From Geodermatophilus pulveris (GTDB lineage: Bacteria; Actinomycetota; Actinomycetes; Mycobacteriales; Geodermatophilaceae): a stretch of DNA of 64,000 bases. The position numbers were made by a program, and so were the translations under genes. The stretch lies in the NCBI RefSeq assembly GCF_900188375.1, contig NZ_FZOO01000010.1:1-64000 (forward strand). Direction: 5' to 3'. Each line of letters begins with the position of its first letter. The stretch's first letter is position 1. Of this stretch, positions 8,394 to 17,128 are shown one piece after another. The notes below the pieces were generated by a model that was not told where the DNA came from, made no database searches, and saw nothing but the letters and a program-made list of their open reading frames with translations.

Positions 8394-9275
8394 TCAGCCG
8401 GGCAGCCCGCGCAGCACCTCCAGCGCCTCGGCCAGCGTGGCCGGCACCTCGCCGGGCGCCCGGCCGCTGAGCTCCAGCCCCCGGGCGGTGCGCTCCTGGC
8501 GGGCCACCAGGGCCGCGGCCATGAGCGGCGGCACGCCGGTGGCCGCGACGGTGTCGCGCACCATCCGCGCCTCGACCTGCCGGCGGCCGGCGTGCGCGAC
8601 GTGCGTGGTGACCAGCATCGTGGCGAAGTCGCGGGTGGGCCAGCGGTCCAGCGTCTCCTCCACCATCGCCAGCAGCGGCTCGACCACGTCCATCTCGTGC
8701 GCGGCCAGCAGCGCCTCGGTCCACAGCGCCTCCATCCCCTTGACCACCACGCTCCGCAGCATCTTCAGCGCCGCCGCGGCGCCCACCCGGTCGCCGACGA
8801 CCGCGGCGTTGAGCCCGGCCGCGGCCAGCAGCCCGGCGGCCTCCGCGGCGTCCGGCCCGGCCAGCGAGACGGGGATGCGGCTGCCGTCGAGCCGGATGCC
8901 CCCGCCGGTCATCACCCCGTCGACGACGCGGGCGCGGGGCAGCGCGGCGACCACGGCCTCCTTGACCTGCGGCGCGGTCGAGTTGAGGTCGACGTAGAGC
9001 ACGCCGTCACCGGCCGCCGGGGCGAACGCCTCGGCCGCGGCCAGCGCGGTGGCCGGGGTGACCAGGGAGAGGACGACGTCCCGCCCGGCCAGGCCGGCGA
9101 GGTCACCGACCGGCTGCGCGCCCGCCGCGCGCACCGCCTCGGCGACGCCGGGGCCGCGCGACGGGTCTCGCAGCAGCCGGTCGTGCACCGCCAGGTCGGC
9201 GCCGGAGGCGGCCAGCGCGCCGCCGATGACCCGGCCGGCCTCGCCGAAGCCGACCAGCCCCCACCGGGTGGTCAC
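8394..9275 (-). CDS. NAD(P)-dependent dehydrogenase, DUF1932 type
   Basis: A 293-aa member of the 6-phosphogluconate / 3-hydroxyisobutyrate dehydrogenase superfamily. The N-terminal Rossmann motif is GLVGFGEAGRVIGG, and the C-terminal helical half (MLRSVVVKGMEALWTEALLAA) matches DUF1932. GTG at 9275 overlaps the RraA stop by 4 bases, which fixes the start. As the last gene of the eight-gene TRAP operon it probably oxidises a beta-hydroxy acid intermediate. Relatives pair with RraA-like or Ldh-like proteins in hydroxy-acid catabolic clusters, but the substrate is not evident. Confidence 0.85.
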   Translation of the reverse strand: MTTRWGLVGFGEAGRVIGGALAASGADLAVHDRLLRDPSRGPGVAEAVRAAGAQPVGDLAGLAGRDVVLSLVTPATALAAAEAFAPAAGDGVLYVDLNSTAPQVKEAVVAALPRARVVDGVMTGGGIRLDGSRIPVSLAGPDAAEAAGLLAAAGLNAAVVGDRVGAAAALKMLRSVVVKGMEALWTEALLAAHEMDVVEPLLAMVEETLDRWPTRDFATMLVTTHVAHAGRRQVEARMVRDTVAATGVPPLMAAALVARQERTARGLELSGRAPGEVPATLAEALEVLRGLPG

Positions 9276-9943
9276 GGCGCCACCCGCACCTCGGTGAGCG
9301 CCGCGGTCACCCACGAGCGGTCCAGCGTGCCGGCCGCGATGTCGGCGAACACCGCCTCCTCGGCCCGCAGCAGCCCCTCGCCGTCCGCGAGCACCTCCGC
9401 GGCGCGCTCGTGCGGGACCACCACCACGCCGTCCGCGTCGCCGACGACGACGTCACCGGCGCGCACCACCGTGCCGCCGGCCTGCACCGCCCCGCCGACC
9501 TCCCCCGGGCCGTCCTTGTACGGGCCGACGTGGGTCACGCCGCGCGCGAAGACCGGCAGGGCGCCCGCGGCCAGCCCCTCGACGTCGCGCACCGCGCCGT
9601 CCACGACCAGGGCGGCCAGCCCGCGGGCGGCGGCGTAGCGGGCCATGATCTCCCCCAGCACCGCCCGGTCCAGCGCACCGCCGCCGTCGACGACGAGCAC
9701 GTCGCCGGGCCGGGCGAGGTCCAGGGCGCGGTGGACGACGAGGTTGTCGCCGGGGCGGGTGCGCACGGTCAGCGCCGGGCCGGCGACCCGCGGCCAGCGC
9801 CCGCCCGGCACGGGCAGCACGCCGGTGACGCCGCCGGTGCGGGCCAGGGCGTCGGACAGGATGCTCGTCGGCAGCGCGCGGGCCCGGGCCAGCAGGCCGT
9901 CGTCGGGGCGGGGGCCGGGCGGGTGCACTCGGCAGGTGCTCAT
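9272..9943 (-). CDS. RraA-family protein (HMG aldolase / oxaloacetate decarboxylase-like)
   Basis: A 223-aa RraA/MenG-fold protein. Motifs include VVDGGGALDRAVLGEIMARYAAARG split over strand and helix, VVDGAVRD (the arginine-aspartate pair of the aldolase active site) and VVVGDADGVVVVP. Family members cleave 4-hydroxy-4-methyl-2-oxoglutarate or decarboxylate oxaloacetate with Mg; others bind RNase E. Its operon context favours the enzymatic role. The second methionine (9943), preceded by CTGAGGAG at good spacing, is chosen over one at 9973 that would overlap the MFS gene by 20 bases. Confidence 0.85.
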   Translation of the reverse strand: MSTCRVHPPGPRPDDGLLARARALPTSILSDALARTGGVTGVLPVPGGRWPRVAGPALTVRTRPGDNLVVHRALDLARPGDVLVVDGGGALDRAVLGEIMARYAAARGLAALVVDGAVRDVEGLAAGALPVFARGVTHVGPYKDGPGEVGGAVQAGGTVVRAGDVVVGDADGVVVVPHERAAEVLADGEGLLRAEEAVFADIAAGTLDRSWVTAALTEVRVAP

Positions 9944-9953
9944 GCGGGACTCC

Positions 9954-11180
9954 TCAGGTCGGGTCGAGGACACGGGCGCGCCGGCCCACCGGCAGGCCCC
10001 GGGAGCGGCGCACCATCCGGCGGCTGACCCGGACGGTGACCGCGCCGGCCAGGCTCAGCGCCGCGGCGGTGAGCCAGGCGGCGGAGTAGGAGGCGGCCTC
10101 GGCGACGACGCCGAACAGCAGCGGCCCGGACGCCGCACCCAGCGACAGCCCGGTCTGCACGGAGCCGGTGACCGACGCCGCCGCGCCCCGGTTGTCGCGG
10201 ATGACGGCGAAGTGGAACAGGCCGGTCCACGCCCAGCCGGCGCCGTAGGCGAGCACGCCGCCGGCGACGAAGGCCGGCACCGCCCCGACGGCCATGAGCG
10301 CGTAGCCCAGCGTGCCGAGGGTCAGCAGGTTGGCGATGAACAGGTAGGCGCTGCGGGCCGGGTGCCGGTCGACGAACATCCCGTACCCGACCCGGCTGGC
10401 CAGGCCGAGCACCGAGCAGCCGGCGAACAGCAGCCCGGCCGCCCCGGCGCCGACACCGGCGGCCACCGCGGAGTCGACGAGGAAGACCCCGGTCGGGGTG
10501 GCCGCGGCCGAGCCGAGGAAGCCGCCGAGGGTGAGCACCACCAGCCCGCCGCGGGGCAGCCCCCGGTCCGGCGCGCGGGCCCCGGCGGCCTCGCGCGCCG
10601 CGGCGGCCCGCTGACCGGCCTCCCGGCCGGCGAGGGAGGCCAGCAGCAGGAGCAGCGCCAGGGCGACCGCGCCGGCCACCGCCCACCGCCAGCCGGCCAC
10701 CAGCGCGATGCCGGGGACGGCGAGGCCGCCGAGCAGGGTCGCCGCGGGGATCGAGGACTGCTTGATGCCGAACGCGACGCCCAGCCGCGCGTCGGTGACC
10801 AGCTCGGAGACGACCGCGTTGGCCGACGGCTGGGCGACCGCGTTGCCCAGCCCGCCGACCGCCAGCCCGGCCATCAGCGCGGCCGGCGACCCGGCCAGGC
10901 CGATCACGGTGAGCGACGTGGTGGCCAGGGCGGCGGCCAGCGCGGCCCCGCGGCGCGAGCCGAGCCGCTGCACCAGCCGGCCGGCGGGGCGGGCGAGGGC
11001 GCCGGAGACGGCGAACAGGGTCGCCGCCGCGAGGCCGAACAGGCCCAGCCCGACGTCGAGGTCGGCGCGGATCTGCACGGCGAGCGCGCCGACGAGGAAG
11101 GCCGGCAGCACCCCGAGCGCGGAGACCGACACCGCCCGGACGACGGCGCGCGCGGCCCCGCCCCCGTCCACGCCCGTCAC
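9954..11180 (-). CDS. MFS transporter, paralogue of the 4245-5471 protein
   Basis: A 408-aa, roughly 12-helix MFS protein, GTG start at 11180. It shares GVLPAFLVG, GGLGNAVAQPSANAV and FGIKQSSIPAATLLGG with the MFS protein next to lhgO, so the two derive from one family serving related substrates. It lies 10 bases upstream of the RraA gene and 48 bases downstream of the fused dehydrogenase. The operon thus carries two unrelated transporters, TRAP and MFS; one may move the substrate and the other an intermediate or analogue. Confidence 0.85.
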   Translation of the reverse strand: MTGVDGGGAARAVVRAVSVSALGVLPAFLVGALAVQIRADLDVGLGLFGLAAATLFAVSGALARPAGRLVQRLGSRRGAALAAALATTSLTVIGLAGSPAALMAGLAVGGLGNAVAQPSANAVVSELVTDARLGVAFGIKQSSIPAATLLGGLAVPGIALVAGWRWAVAGAVALALLLLLASLAGREAGQRAAAAREAAGARAPDRGLPRGGLVVLTLGGFLGSAAATPTGVFLVDSAVAAGVGAGAAGLLFAGCSVLGLASRVGYGMFVDRHPARSAYLFIANLLTLGTLGYALMAVGAVPAFVAGGVLAYGAGWAWTGLFHFAVIRDNRGAAASVTGSVQTGLSLGAASGPLLFGVVAEAASYSAAWLTAAALSLAGAVTVRVSRRMVRRSRGLPVGRRARVLDPT

Positions 11181-11228
11181 TGCCCTTCGCGGGCGGGAGG
11201 CGGTGACGGGGGGCGCAGGAGGGCGGGA

Positions 11229-13397
11229 TCAGGCACGCGCGGGCACCCCGAGCGGCCGGCCGACGTGCCCGGCCAGCTCCTGCAGCGCCCGGTGCGTGCC
11301 GGCGTCGAGGGGGACGCCGTGGACGCGGCGCAGCGCGCGCTCGGCGGCGGCCCGCTGTCCCGGCGTCCGGACCGGCCGCTCCGGGTCGACCGGGGCCAGC
11401 GCGCGCAGCCCGGCGAGCAGGCGCGCGGCCCCCGCGCTCAGCTCGGCGGGGTCGCCGAGGCGGCCCGGGTCCAGGACGACGACCAGGTGGCTGACGCCGG
11501 GGTGCCCGCTCCCGGCCCGGAAGGTCAGGTTCCCCACGCCGGGGCCGGTGGGGCCGCGGCCGAGCACGGCGGTGAGCACCTCGACCAGCAGGGCCAGCCC
11601 GTAGCCCTTGTGCACCGACCGCTCGCGGTCGCTGCCCAGCGGCAGCAGCGCGCCGCGGCCGGGGAAGACGGCGGCCGGGTCGGTCGTCGGGCGCCCGTCG
11701 GCGTCCACGCCCCAGCCGAGCGGGACCGGGCGGCCGGCCCGCAGCGCGATCTCGAACTTGCCGGCGGCGACCGCGGAGGTGGCCATGTCGAACACCATGG
11801 GCTTCTCCCCCGCCACCGGCACGCCGAGGGCGAGCGGGTTGGTGCCCAGGTACGGGCGGGCGCCGCCGGCGGGGGCGACGACCGGGCCGGTGTTGGTGGC
11901 GGCCAGCCCGACCAGCCCCTGCGCGGCCGCCTCGAACACGTAGGCGCCGCTGGCGCCGTGGTGGCTGCTGTCGCGCACGTTGACCCACCCGACCCCGTGC
12001 TCCCGGGCCCGGTGCACCGCCTCGGCCAGCGCGAGGGTGGTGACCGGGTGGCCGAGCAGCCCGTGCCCGTCGACCAGCGCGACCGCGCCCTCGCCGCTCA
12101 CCGTGGGCTCGCCGTCGGTGGCGATCGCCCCGGCCCGCACCCCGCGCACGTAGGCGGGCAGCCGGGCGACGCCGTGGGAGTCGATGCCGGACAGGTCGGC
12201 GTAGCCGAGGACCCGCGCCACGTCGCCGGCGTGCTGGCGGCGCACCCCGACGGCGGTCAGGACGGCGGTGGTCCACCCGGCCAGCACGTCGGCCGGCACC
12301 CGCACCGGCGGCTCCTCGACGGCCACCGGTACGGCGGGCCCCCCGGCGTCGTCGAAGGCGGCCAGCACCGCGTCGGCGACCGCGCCGGTGGGCGCCGGCG
12401 GGGTGCCCTCCGGCGCCAGGTCGTAGGTCCACGGGCCGCCCTGCAGCACCCGGTCGACCGCCGCCCGCACCCGGTCGCCGAGCGCGCGGGTGGCCGGGAA
12501 GTGCCGCAGCAGCGCGGCCAGGGCCAGGAAACCGCCGAGCGGGTCGACCTGGCCGCGCAGCGCCCGGCGCGGCGCCGACCCGTGCGCCGGCTCGAACAGC
12601 CCGACGCAGCGGCCGCGGACCGGCTCGCCGGGGTGCACCGAGGCCGAGCCGCACAGCGCCGGCGACCCCGCCCGCCCGGCGGCCAGGTCGGAGAGGATGT
12701 CGCCGAGCAGCCCCTCGGTGACCAGCACGTCGGGCACCGCGGCGCCGGAGCCGAGCTCGTAGGCGGCGCGGTCGACGTAGCGGTGCTCGACGTCGACGCC
12801 GCGCTCGCGGGCCACCTCGCCGGCGACCTGCCGCCACAGCCGGCCGGTGACGTACAGGTTGGCCTTGTCGACCGAGACCAGCCGCCCCGCCACACCGGAC
12901 CGGGCGGAGCGCTGGGCGAGCACGTCGCAGGCGGTGTGCACCACCTCGGCGATCCGCCGGCGGGTCAGCCGGAGCACGTCGGCCGCCTCGTCCTCGCCGA
13001 GCCACCGGTCGTCGGCGCCGCCGTAGGAGCCGCCGATGAGGTTGCGCACCACGGTCAGCTCGGTGCCGTCGCGGAACGGGACGTCGCGCACGGAGATCCG
13101 CAGGTCGTAGCGCTCGCGCAGCCGGTGCAGCGCGACCTCCGGGCGCGGGCACACCCCGTCCGGCACGCGCGGGTCCTCCCCCACCGCGCCGAGCAGGACG
13201 GCGTCGGCGGCGTCGCAGGCGGCCAGCGTCTCCGCGGGCAGCACGTCGCCGGTGGCCGCCGCGGCGCGGGCGCCGACCGGCCAGGGCCCGGTGACCTCGA
13301 CCGCGCCGTCGGCGGCCAGCCGCCGCAGCAGCCGGGCCGGCCCGTCGAGCACCTCCTCGCCGATGCCGTCCCCCGGCAGCAGGGCGACCCGGATCAC
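11229..13397 (-). CDS. Fused isopropylmalate-DH-like / Ldh-family dehydrogenase
   Basis: A single 722-aa open frame joins two unrelated NAD(P)-linked enzymes. Residues 1-350 are LeuB-like: ALLPGDGIGEE at the start, RNLIGGSYGG, SVDKANLYVTGRLWRQV near 175-191, DILSDLAAG, and GLFEPAHGSAP near 267-276. Residues 366-722 are an Ldh-family (malate/L-lactate/ureidoglycolate) dehydrogenase: GYADLSGIDSHGVARLPAYV, RDSSHHGASGAYV near 475-487, GTNPLALGVP, and KGYGLALLVEVL. A short Pro/Val-rich linker joins them. GTG at 13397 overlaps the DUF6282 stop by 4 bases. Both halves retain family motifs, so a bifunctional enzyme for two oxidation steps is likely; substrates are unknown. Confidence 0.85.
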   Translation of the reverse strand: MIRVALLPGDGIGEEVLDGPARLLRRLAADGAVEVTGPWPVGARAAAATGDVLPAETLAACDAADAVLLGAVGEDPRVPDGVCPRPEVALHRLRERYDLRISVRDVPFRDGTELTVVRNLIGGSYGGADDRWLGEDEAADVLRLTRRRIAEVVHTACDVLAQRSARSGVAGRLVSVDKANLYVTGRLWRQVAGEVARERGVDVEHRYVDRAAYELGSGAAVPDVLVTEGLLGDILSDLAAGRAGSPALCGSASVHPGEPVRGRCVGLFEPAHGSAPRRALRGQVDPLGGFLALAALLRHFPATRALGDRVRAAVDRVLQGGPWTYDLAPEGTPPAPTGAVADAVLAAFDDAGGPAVPVAVEEPPVRVPADVLAGWTTAVLTAVGVRRQHAGDVARVLGYADLSGIDSHGVARLPAYVRGVRAGAIATDGEPTVSGEGAVALVDGHGLLGHPVTTLALAEAVHRAREHGVGWVNVRDSSHHGASGAYVFEAAAQGLVGLAATNTGPVVAPAGGARPYLGTNPLALGVPVAGEKPMVFDMATSAVAAGKFEIALRAGRPVPLGWGVDADGRPTTDPAAVFPGRGALLPLGSDRERSVHKGYGLALLVEVLTAVLGRGPTGPGVGNLTFRAGSGHPGVSHLVVVLDPGRLGDPAELSAGAARLLAGLRALAPVDPERPVRTPGQRAAAERALRRVHGVPLDAGTHRALQELAGHVGRPLGVPARA

Positions 13398-14245
13398 CGC
13401 AGCACCAGCTCGCGGCCGACGGTGGTCAGCGCCCGCTCGGTGCCGGCCTCGCCCAGGCAGGCCTCCAGCTCGGCCAGCCAGCCGGGCAGGGCCTGCGCCA
13501 TGGTCGGGTGGTCGGCGTGGCCGAGGTCGCCGCCGAAGGCGAGCTGGTCGTGCGGGTAGACCTCGCCCAGCGTGGTCGAGCGCGGCCCGTCGGGGGTGAG
13601 GATGTCGGGCAGGATGCCGAGCTCCAGCACCACGCCGAGCCGGGCGAACTCCGGGGCGGCGGCGTCGTCCCAGTGCAGGAACGGCATCCGCGGGTGGTTG
13701 AGCAGCATCCGGCGCACCCCGGCGGCGTGCGCGGCGCGGAACAGCACCAGCGCCTCCGCGCAGGTGAGGTGGCCGGAGGCGAGCACCAGGTCGTGGGCGG
13801 CGACCACGTCGAGGACCTCCTGCCAGGCGGGCAGCAGGGCGCCGTCGTCGGCGAGCACGTCGACCTGCCGGAAGGACAGCGAGCGGTGCACCGCCAGCTC
13901 GGGGCGGGCCGCCGACGCGACGTGCGCGGGCGCGGAGACCGTCGGCATCCACACCACGCGCCCGCCGAGCCGGGCGGCCACCTCCACCGCGTCGGGGTTG
14001 GCGCCGCCGACCGGGGAGTTGAGCACGATGCCGCCGAGCACCTGCACGCCGCCGGTCTCCGCCCGCCCGGCGGCCAGGGCGGCGCGCTCGGCGGTGGACC
14101 CCTCGTGCGCCTTGAGGACGGCGAGGTCGATGCCGACCCGGGCGTGCGCGCCGACCACCTCGTGGTCGGCGCCGTGCCGGGGCACCAGGCTGGGTGACCC
14201 GTGCACGTGCAGGTCGGCGACGCCGGAGACCAGGAGCGGACTCAC
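13394..14245 (-). CDS. DUF6282-family metal-dependent hydrolase
   Basis: A 283-aa amidohydrolase-fold protein. The metal-site HxH appears as ADLHVHGSPSLVPRHGAD near the N-terminus. Further conserved elements are the lysine in LAVLKAHEGST, GGIVLNSPVGGANP, ASGHLT and LLNHPRMPF. It resembles the DUF6282 family, whose reaction is not known to me. Start and stop overlap both neighbours (GTGA with the TRAP permease upstream, GTGA with the fused dehydrogenase downstream), so translation is probably coupled and the protein belongs to the same pathway. Confidence 0.8.
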   Translation of the reverse strand: MSPLLVSGVADLHVHGSPSLVPRHGADHEVVGAHARVGIDLAVLKAHEGSTAERAALAAGRAETGGVQVLGGIVLNSPVGGANPDAVEVAARLGGRVVWMPTVSAPAHVASAARPELAVHRSLSFRQVDVLADDGALLPAWQEVLDVVAAHDLVLASGHLTCAEALVLFRAAHAAGVRRMLLNHPRMPFLHWDDAAAPEFARLGVVLELGILPDILTPDGPRSTTLGEVYPHDQLAFGGDLGHADHPTMAQALPGWLAELEACLGEAGTERALTTVGRELVLR

Positions 14246-16464
14246 CGCTCCGTCCGCGGCCGCTCGGCCGCCGTGGCGCCGGCCACGGGGGGCGCCGTGG
14301 AGGCGGGCACCGGCCGGGTGGTCGTGGCGTCGTCGGCCTCCGCCGGCGTGCCGGTGCCCGTGCCGCCGGCGGTGTCGCCGCGGCGGCGGGTGAGCAGGTG
14401 CACGACCAGCCCGGCGACGGCGAACCCGGCGCCGACGGCGATGAGCGTCGGCGTCATGACCAGCAGCGCGATCGCCGCGACGAGGAACAGCAGCCGCTCG
14501 GGGACGCGGGCCGGGCCGAACAGCCAGGCACCGGTGACCACCGCCAGGGAGGCGACGGCGACGACGGACGTGACGAAGGCGATCAGCACCGTCTCGGTCC
14601 CGCCCTCGAACAGCAGGCCCACGCCCCGCGGGGACAGCACGAAGATGAACGGCACGAGGAACGCCGGCAGCGTGTACTTCCAGGTCAGCCACATGGTCTT
14701 GACCGGTTTGCCGCCGGTGATGGCCGCCGCGGCGAACGGCGAGAGCGCCGTCGGCGGGGAGACCTCGCTGAGCACCGCGTAGTAGAAGATGAACATCGCC
14801 GCGGCGAACGGCTCCACGCCCACCTGCTGCAGCGCCGGGGAGATGACGACGAACGAGATGATGAAGCTCGCCGTCACCGGCACGGCCAGGCCGAGCAGGA
14901 TGACCACCACCGCGGAGAAGACGGCGGTGAGGACGACGTTGCCGTTGGCGAAGTCGACGATGATCCCGGCCAGCCGCAGCGCCAGCCCGGTCAGGGTCAT
15001 GACGCCGACGATGATGCCGGCGACGGCCATGACCGGGATGACCGACAGCGCGCCGGTCGCGCCCGCGGCGAGCGCGTCCCAGAACCGCCGCGGCGTGATC
15101 CACGACCGCCGCTCCAGGAAGCTGAGCAGGAACGCCAGCACGGTGGCGTAGACCACCGAGCGGAAGGGCGTGTAGCCCAGCGCCAGGAAGACCACGATCG
15201 CGGCCAGCGAGGAGAAGTGGTAGCCGAAGCGCAGCAGCAGCTTGCCCGCCGACTGGGTCTGCATCTCCACGGTGTGCGTGCCGTGCCGGCGGGCGTCCAT
15301 CTCGATGGCCAGGACGATGCCGAGGTAGTACAGGATCGTCGGGATCGTCGCCCAGACGAGCACCTCGAGGTAGGAGACCTGCAGCAGCTCGGCGATGATG
15401 AACGCCGCCGCGCCCAGGGTCGGCGGGGACATGATCGCGCCGATGCCGGCGGCCGCCAGCACGCCGCCGCCGGCCTCCTTGGGGTAGCCGGCCTTCTTCA
15501 GCAGCGGCCAGGAGATGCCACCGAGGGTGACGGTGGTGGCCACGCCCGAGCCGGACACCGTGCCCAGCAGGAAGCCCGACAGCGTCACGGTGCGGCCCGG
15601 CCCGGCCGGGGACTGCCCGAAGGCGGCGAAGGACAGGTCGATGAAGAAGCGGGTGGCGCCCGAGGCGGCCAGGACGGCGCCGTAGATGGTGAACAGGATG
15701 ATGTAGGTGGCGGCGACCTCCAGCGGCGTGCCGAAGATGCCCTGGGTGCCCATGACGTTGTGCCCGACCAGCCGCGGCCAGCCGAAGTTCGCGGTGGTGA
15801 ACGGCGAGGGCATGAACGAGCCCCAGTACGCCGAGGCGATGAACAGCAGGACCACGATCGGGACGAGCACGCCGACGGTGCGCCGCGCCGCCTCCAGGAC
15901 CAGCAGGATGAGCAGCGTGCCGATCAGCAGGTCGGTATCGGTGGGCAGGATCGCCCGCCGGAAGAAGCCCTGCCAGTCCGAGACCATGTAGACGGCGGGC
16001 ACGAGCGAGGTGAGGGCCAGCAACCAGTCGAGGACGTTGGGGTGGTCCCGCTTGCCGGCCTCCTTGGCCTTGGCCGAGCGCGGCCAGCCGCGGTAGGTCA
16101 GGAAGGTCAGGAACAGGCCGAGGGAGAGGAACGTCGGCAGGTACACCTGCCGGGGCATCGGGTTGAACACCCAGTAGAGGGCGAACAGCGACAGCCCGAC
16201 GCCGACCACCGAGGTCACCCAGCTCGGCCAGCCGGTGAGGTGGCGGGCCGGCTTCTCGGCCTCGAACTCCGCGATCAGCGCCTCCTGGTCGATCCGGTCG
16301 GGGTCGTCGACCGGGTCGGCGTCGGGCCGCTTGTCGAGGGTGGCGACGTCGAGGACCCCGCCCTGCCGGTGCGCGGCGGCGTGGGCGGTCCGGTGCGCAC
16401 TGCTGTGGGCCCGCTCGTCCTCGGCGGTGCGGGTGCGCGGGCGGCCGGGCAGCTTGATCTTCAT
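14242..16464 (-). CDS. TRAP transporter fused permease (DctQM-type)
   Basis: A 740-aa membrane protein in which the small 4-helix and large 12-helix TRAP permease subunits are fused, the usual form for TAXI-type systems. The N-terminal ~90 residues are a charged cytoplasmic lead. Large-subunit motifs include SGFLLGTVSGSGVATTVTLGG and ASFIISFVVISPAL. With the TAXI-type binding protein and the DUF1850 protein it forms a sodium-driven uptake system for an organic acid. Its ATG overlaps the DUF1850 stop by 4 bases. Confidence 0.9.
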   Translation of the reverse strand: MKIKLPGRPRTRTAEDERAHSSAHRTAHAAAHRQGGVLDVATLDKRPDADPVDDPDRIDQEALIAEFEAEKPARHLTGWPSWVTSVVGVGLSLFALYWVFNPMPRQVYLPTFLSLGLFLTFLTYRGWPRSAKAKEAGKRDHPNVLDWLLALTSLVPAVYMVSDWQGFFRRAILPTDTDLLIGTLLILLVLEAARRTVGVLVPIVVLLFIASAYWGSFMPSPFTTANFGWPRLVGHNVMGTQGIFGTPLEVAATYIILFTIYGAVLAASGATRFFIDLSFAAFGQSPAGPGRTVTLSGFLLGTVSGSGVATTVTLGGISWPLLKKAGYPKEAGGGVLAAAGIGAIMSPPTLGAAAFIIAELLQVSYLEVLVWATIPTILYYLGIVLAIEMDARRHGTHTVEMQTQSAGKLLLRFGYHFSSLAAIVVFLALGYTPFRSVVYATVLAFLLSFLERRSWITPRRFWDALAAGATGALSVIPVMAVAGIIVGVMTLTGLALRLAGIIVDFANGNVVLTAVFSAVVVILLGLAVPVTASFIISFVVISPALQQVGVEPFAAAMFIFYYAVLSEVSPPTALSPFAAAAITGGKPVKTMWLTWKYTLPAFLVPFIFVLSPRGVGLLFEGGTETVLIAFVTSVVAVASLAVVTGAWLFGPARVPERLLFLVAAIALLVMTPTLIAVGAGFAVAGLVVHLLTRRRGDTAGGTGTGTPAEADDATTTRPVPASTAPPVAGATAAERPRTER

Positions 16465-17099
16465 CGCTCGATCTCCAGTAGCACGGTGGCGTCCTCGCCG
16501 GTCACGAGCCGCCAGATCGGGACGGGCTCGGCGCCCGGGGTGTACAGGGTGCGCTCACCCAGGTCGGTCGCGGCGATGTTCAGTCGCTCGAAGACGGCCG
16601 GCCGGGCCGGGTCGGGCTCGGCCACGTGGTCCAGGCGGTCCCCGGGCGGCGCCGGGCGGGGCGCCCCGGGGACGGCGTAGTACTCCTCGAGGACGGCCAC
16701 CTGCTCGGCGGCCAGCTGCTCGAGCGCGAAGCGGCCGTCGGGCAGCACACGGTACCGCTCCTCGGCGAGGGTCGTGTAGACGCTGTTGCGGTAGCCGACG
16801 GCGAACCCGTCCCCGGTCAGCGGGACGCTGGCGACGACCTCGCCGTCCGGCGTCCGGACGACGACCGCCGGCCCGCCGTCGGTGGCCGTGGCCGTGGCCG
16901 TGGTCACGGCCACCCCGGCGCCCACGAGCACGGCCACCACCAGCAGGGCCTCCACCAGCACGACGGCCGCCCCCGGCAGCACGGTGGCGGGCCACCGGGT
17001 GCCGCGGCGGGGGGCCGGACGTCGGCGGGTGGGCGGGGCGTCGGCCGACGTGCCGCCGGGGCCCGCGGTGCGGACCCCGGACCCCGACGGCACGACCAC
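16461..17099 (-). CDS. DUF1850 protein, TRAP-associated
   Basis: A 212-aa protein with a cytoplasmic Pro/Arg-rich start, one membrane segment (about residues 38-65, GAAVVLVEALLVVAVLVGAG) and an extracytoplasmic DUF1850 domain opening at TPDGEVVASVPLTGDGFAVGY, with IWRLVTGEDATVLLEIE at the end. DUF1850 proteins are regularly encoded between TAXI binding proteins and fused TRAP permeases; their function is not established. GTG start at 17099, 29 bases after the binding-protein gene. Confidence 0.8.
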   Translation of the reverse strand: MVVPSGSGVRTAGPGGTSADAPPTRRRPAPRRGTRWPATVLPGAAVVLVEALLVVAVLVGAGVAVTTATATATDGGPAVVVRTPDGEVVASVPLTGDGFAVGYRNSVYTTLAEERYRVLPDGRFALEQLAAEQVAVLEEYYAVPGAPRPAPPGDRLDHVAEPDPARPAVFERLNIAATDLGERTLYTPGAEPVPIWRLVTGEDATVLLEIER

Positions 17100-17128
17100 G
17101 ACCGGTTCCTCCTCGGGTGCCGGGTGGG

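Noticed and set aside
9645-13559. A 1304-codon open frame on the plus strand
   Set aside because: It is antisense to the RraA, MFS and fused dehydrogenase genes. Its translation is Gly/Arg/Pro/His-rich low complexity without motifs, as expected opposite GC-rich codons.
13394-15103. A longer N-terminus for the DUF6282 protein
   Set aside because: The extension is an out-of-frame reading of the TRAP permease gene. The GTG at 14245 overlaps the permease stop in the same style as neighbouring genes.
14194-16680. An 828-codon plus-strand frame across the TRAP permease
   Set aside because: Composition typical of antisense to hydrophobic genes (Gly/Asp/Arg/Gln-rich), no motif, no ribosome site.
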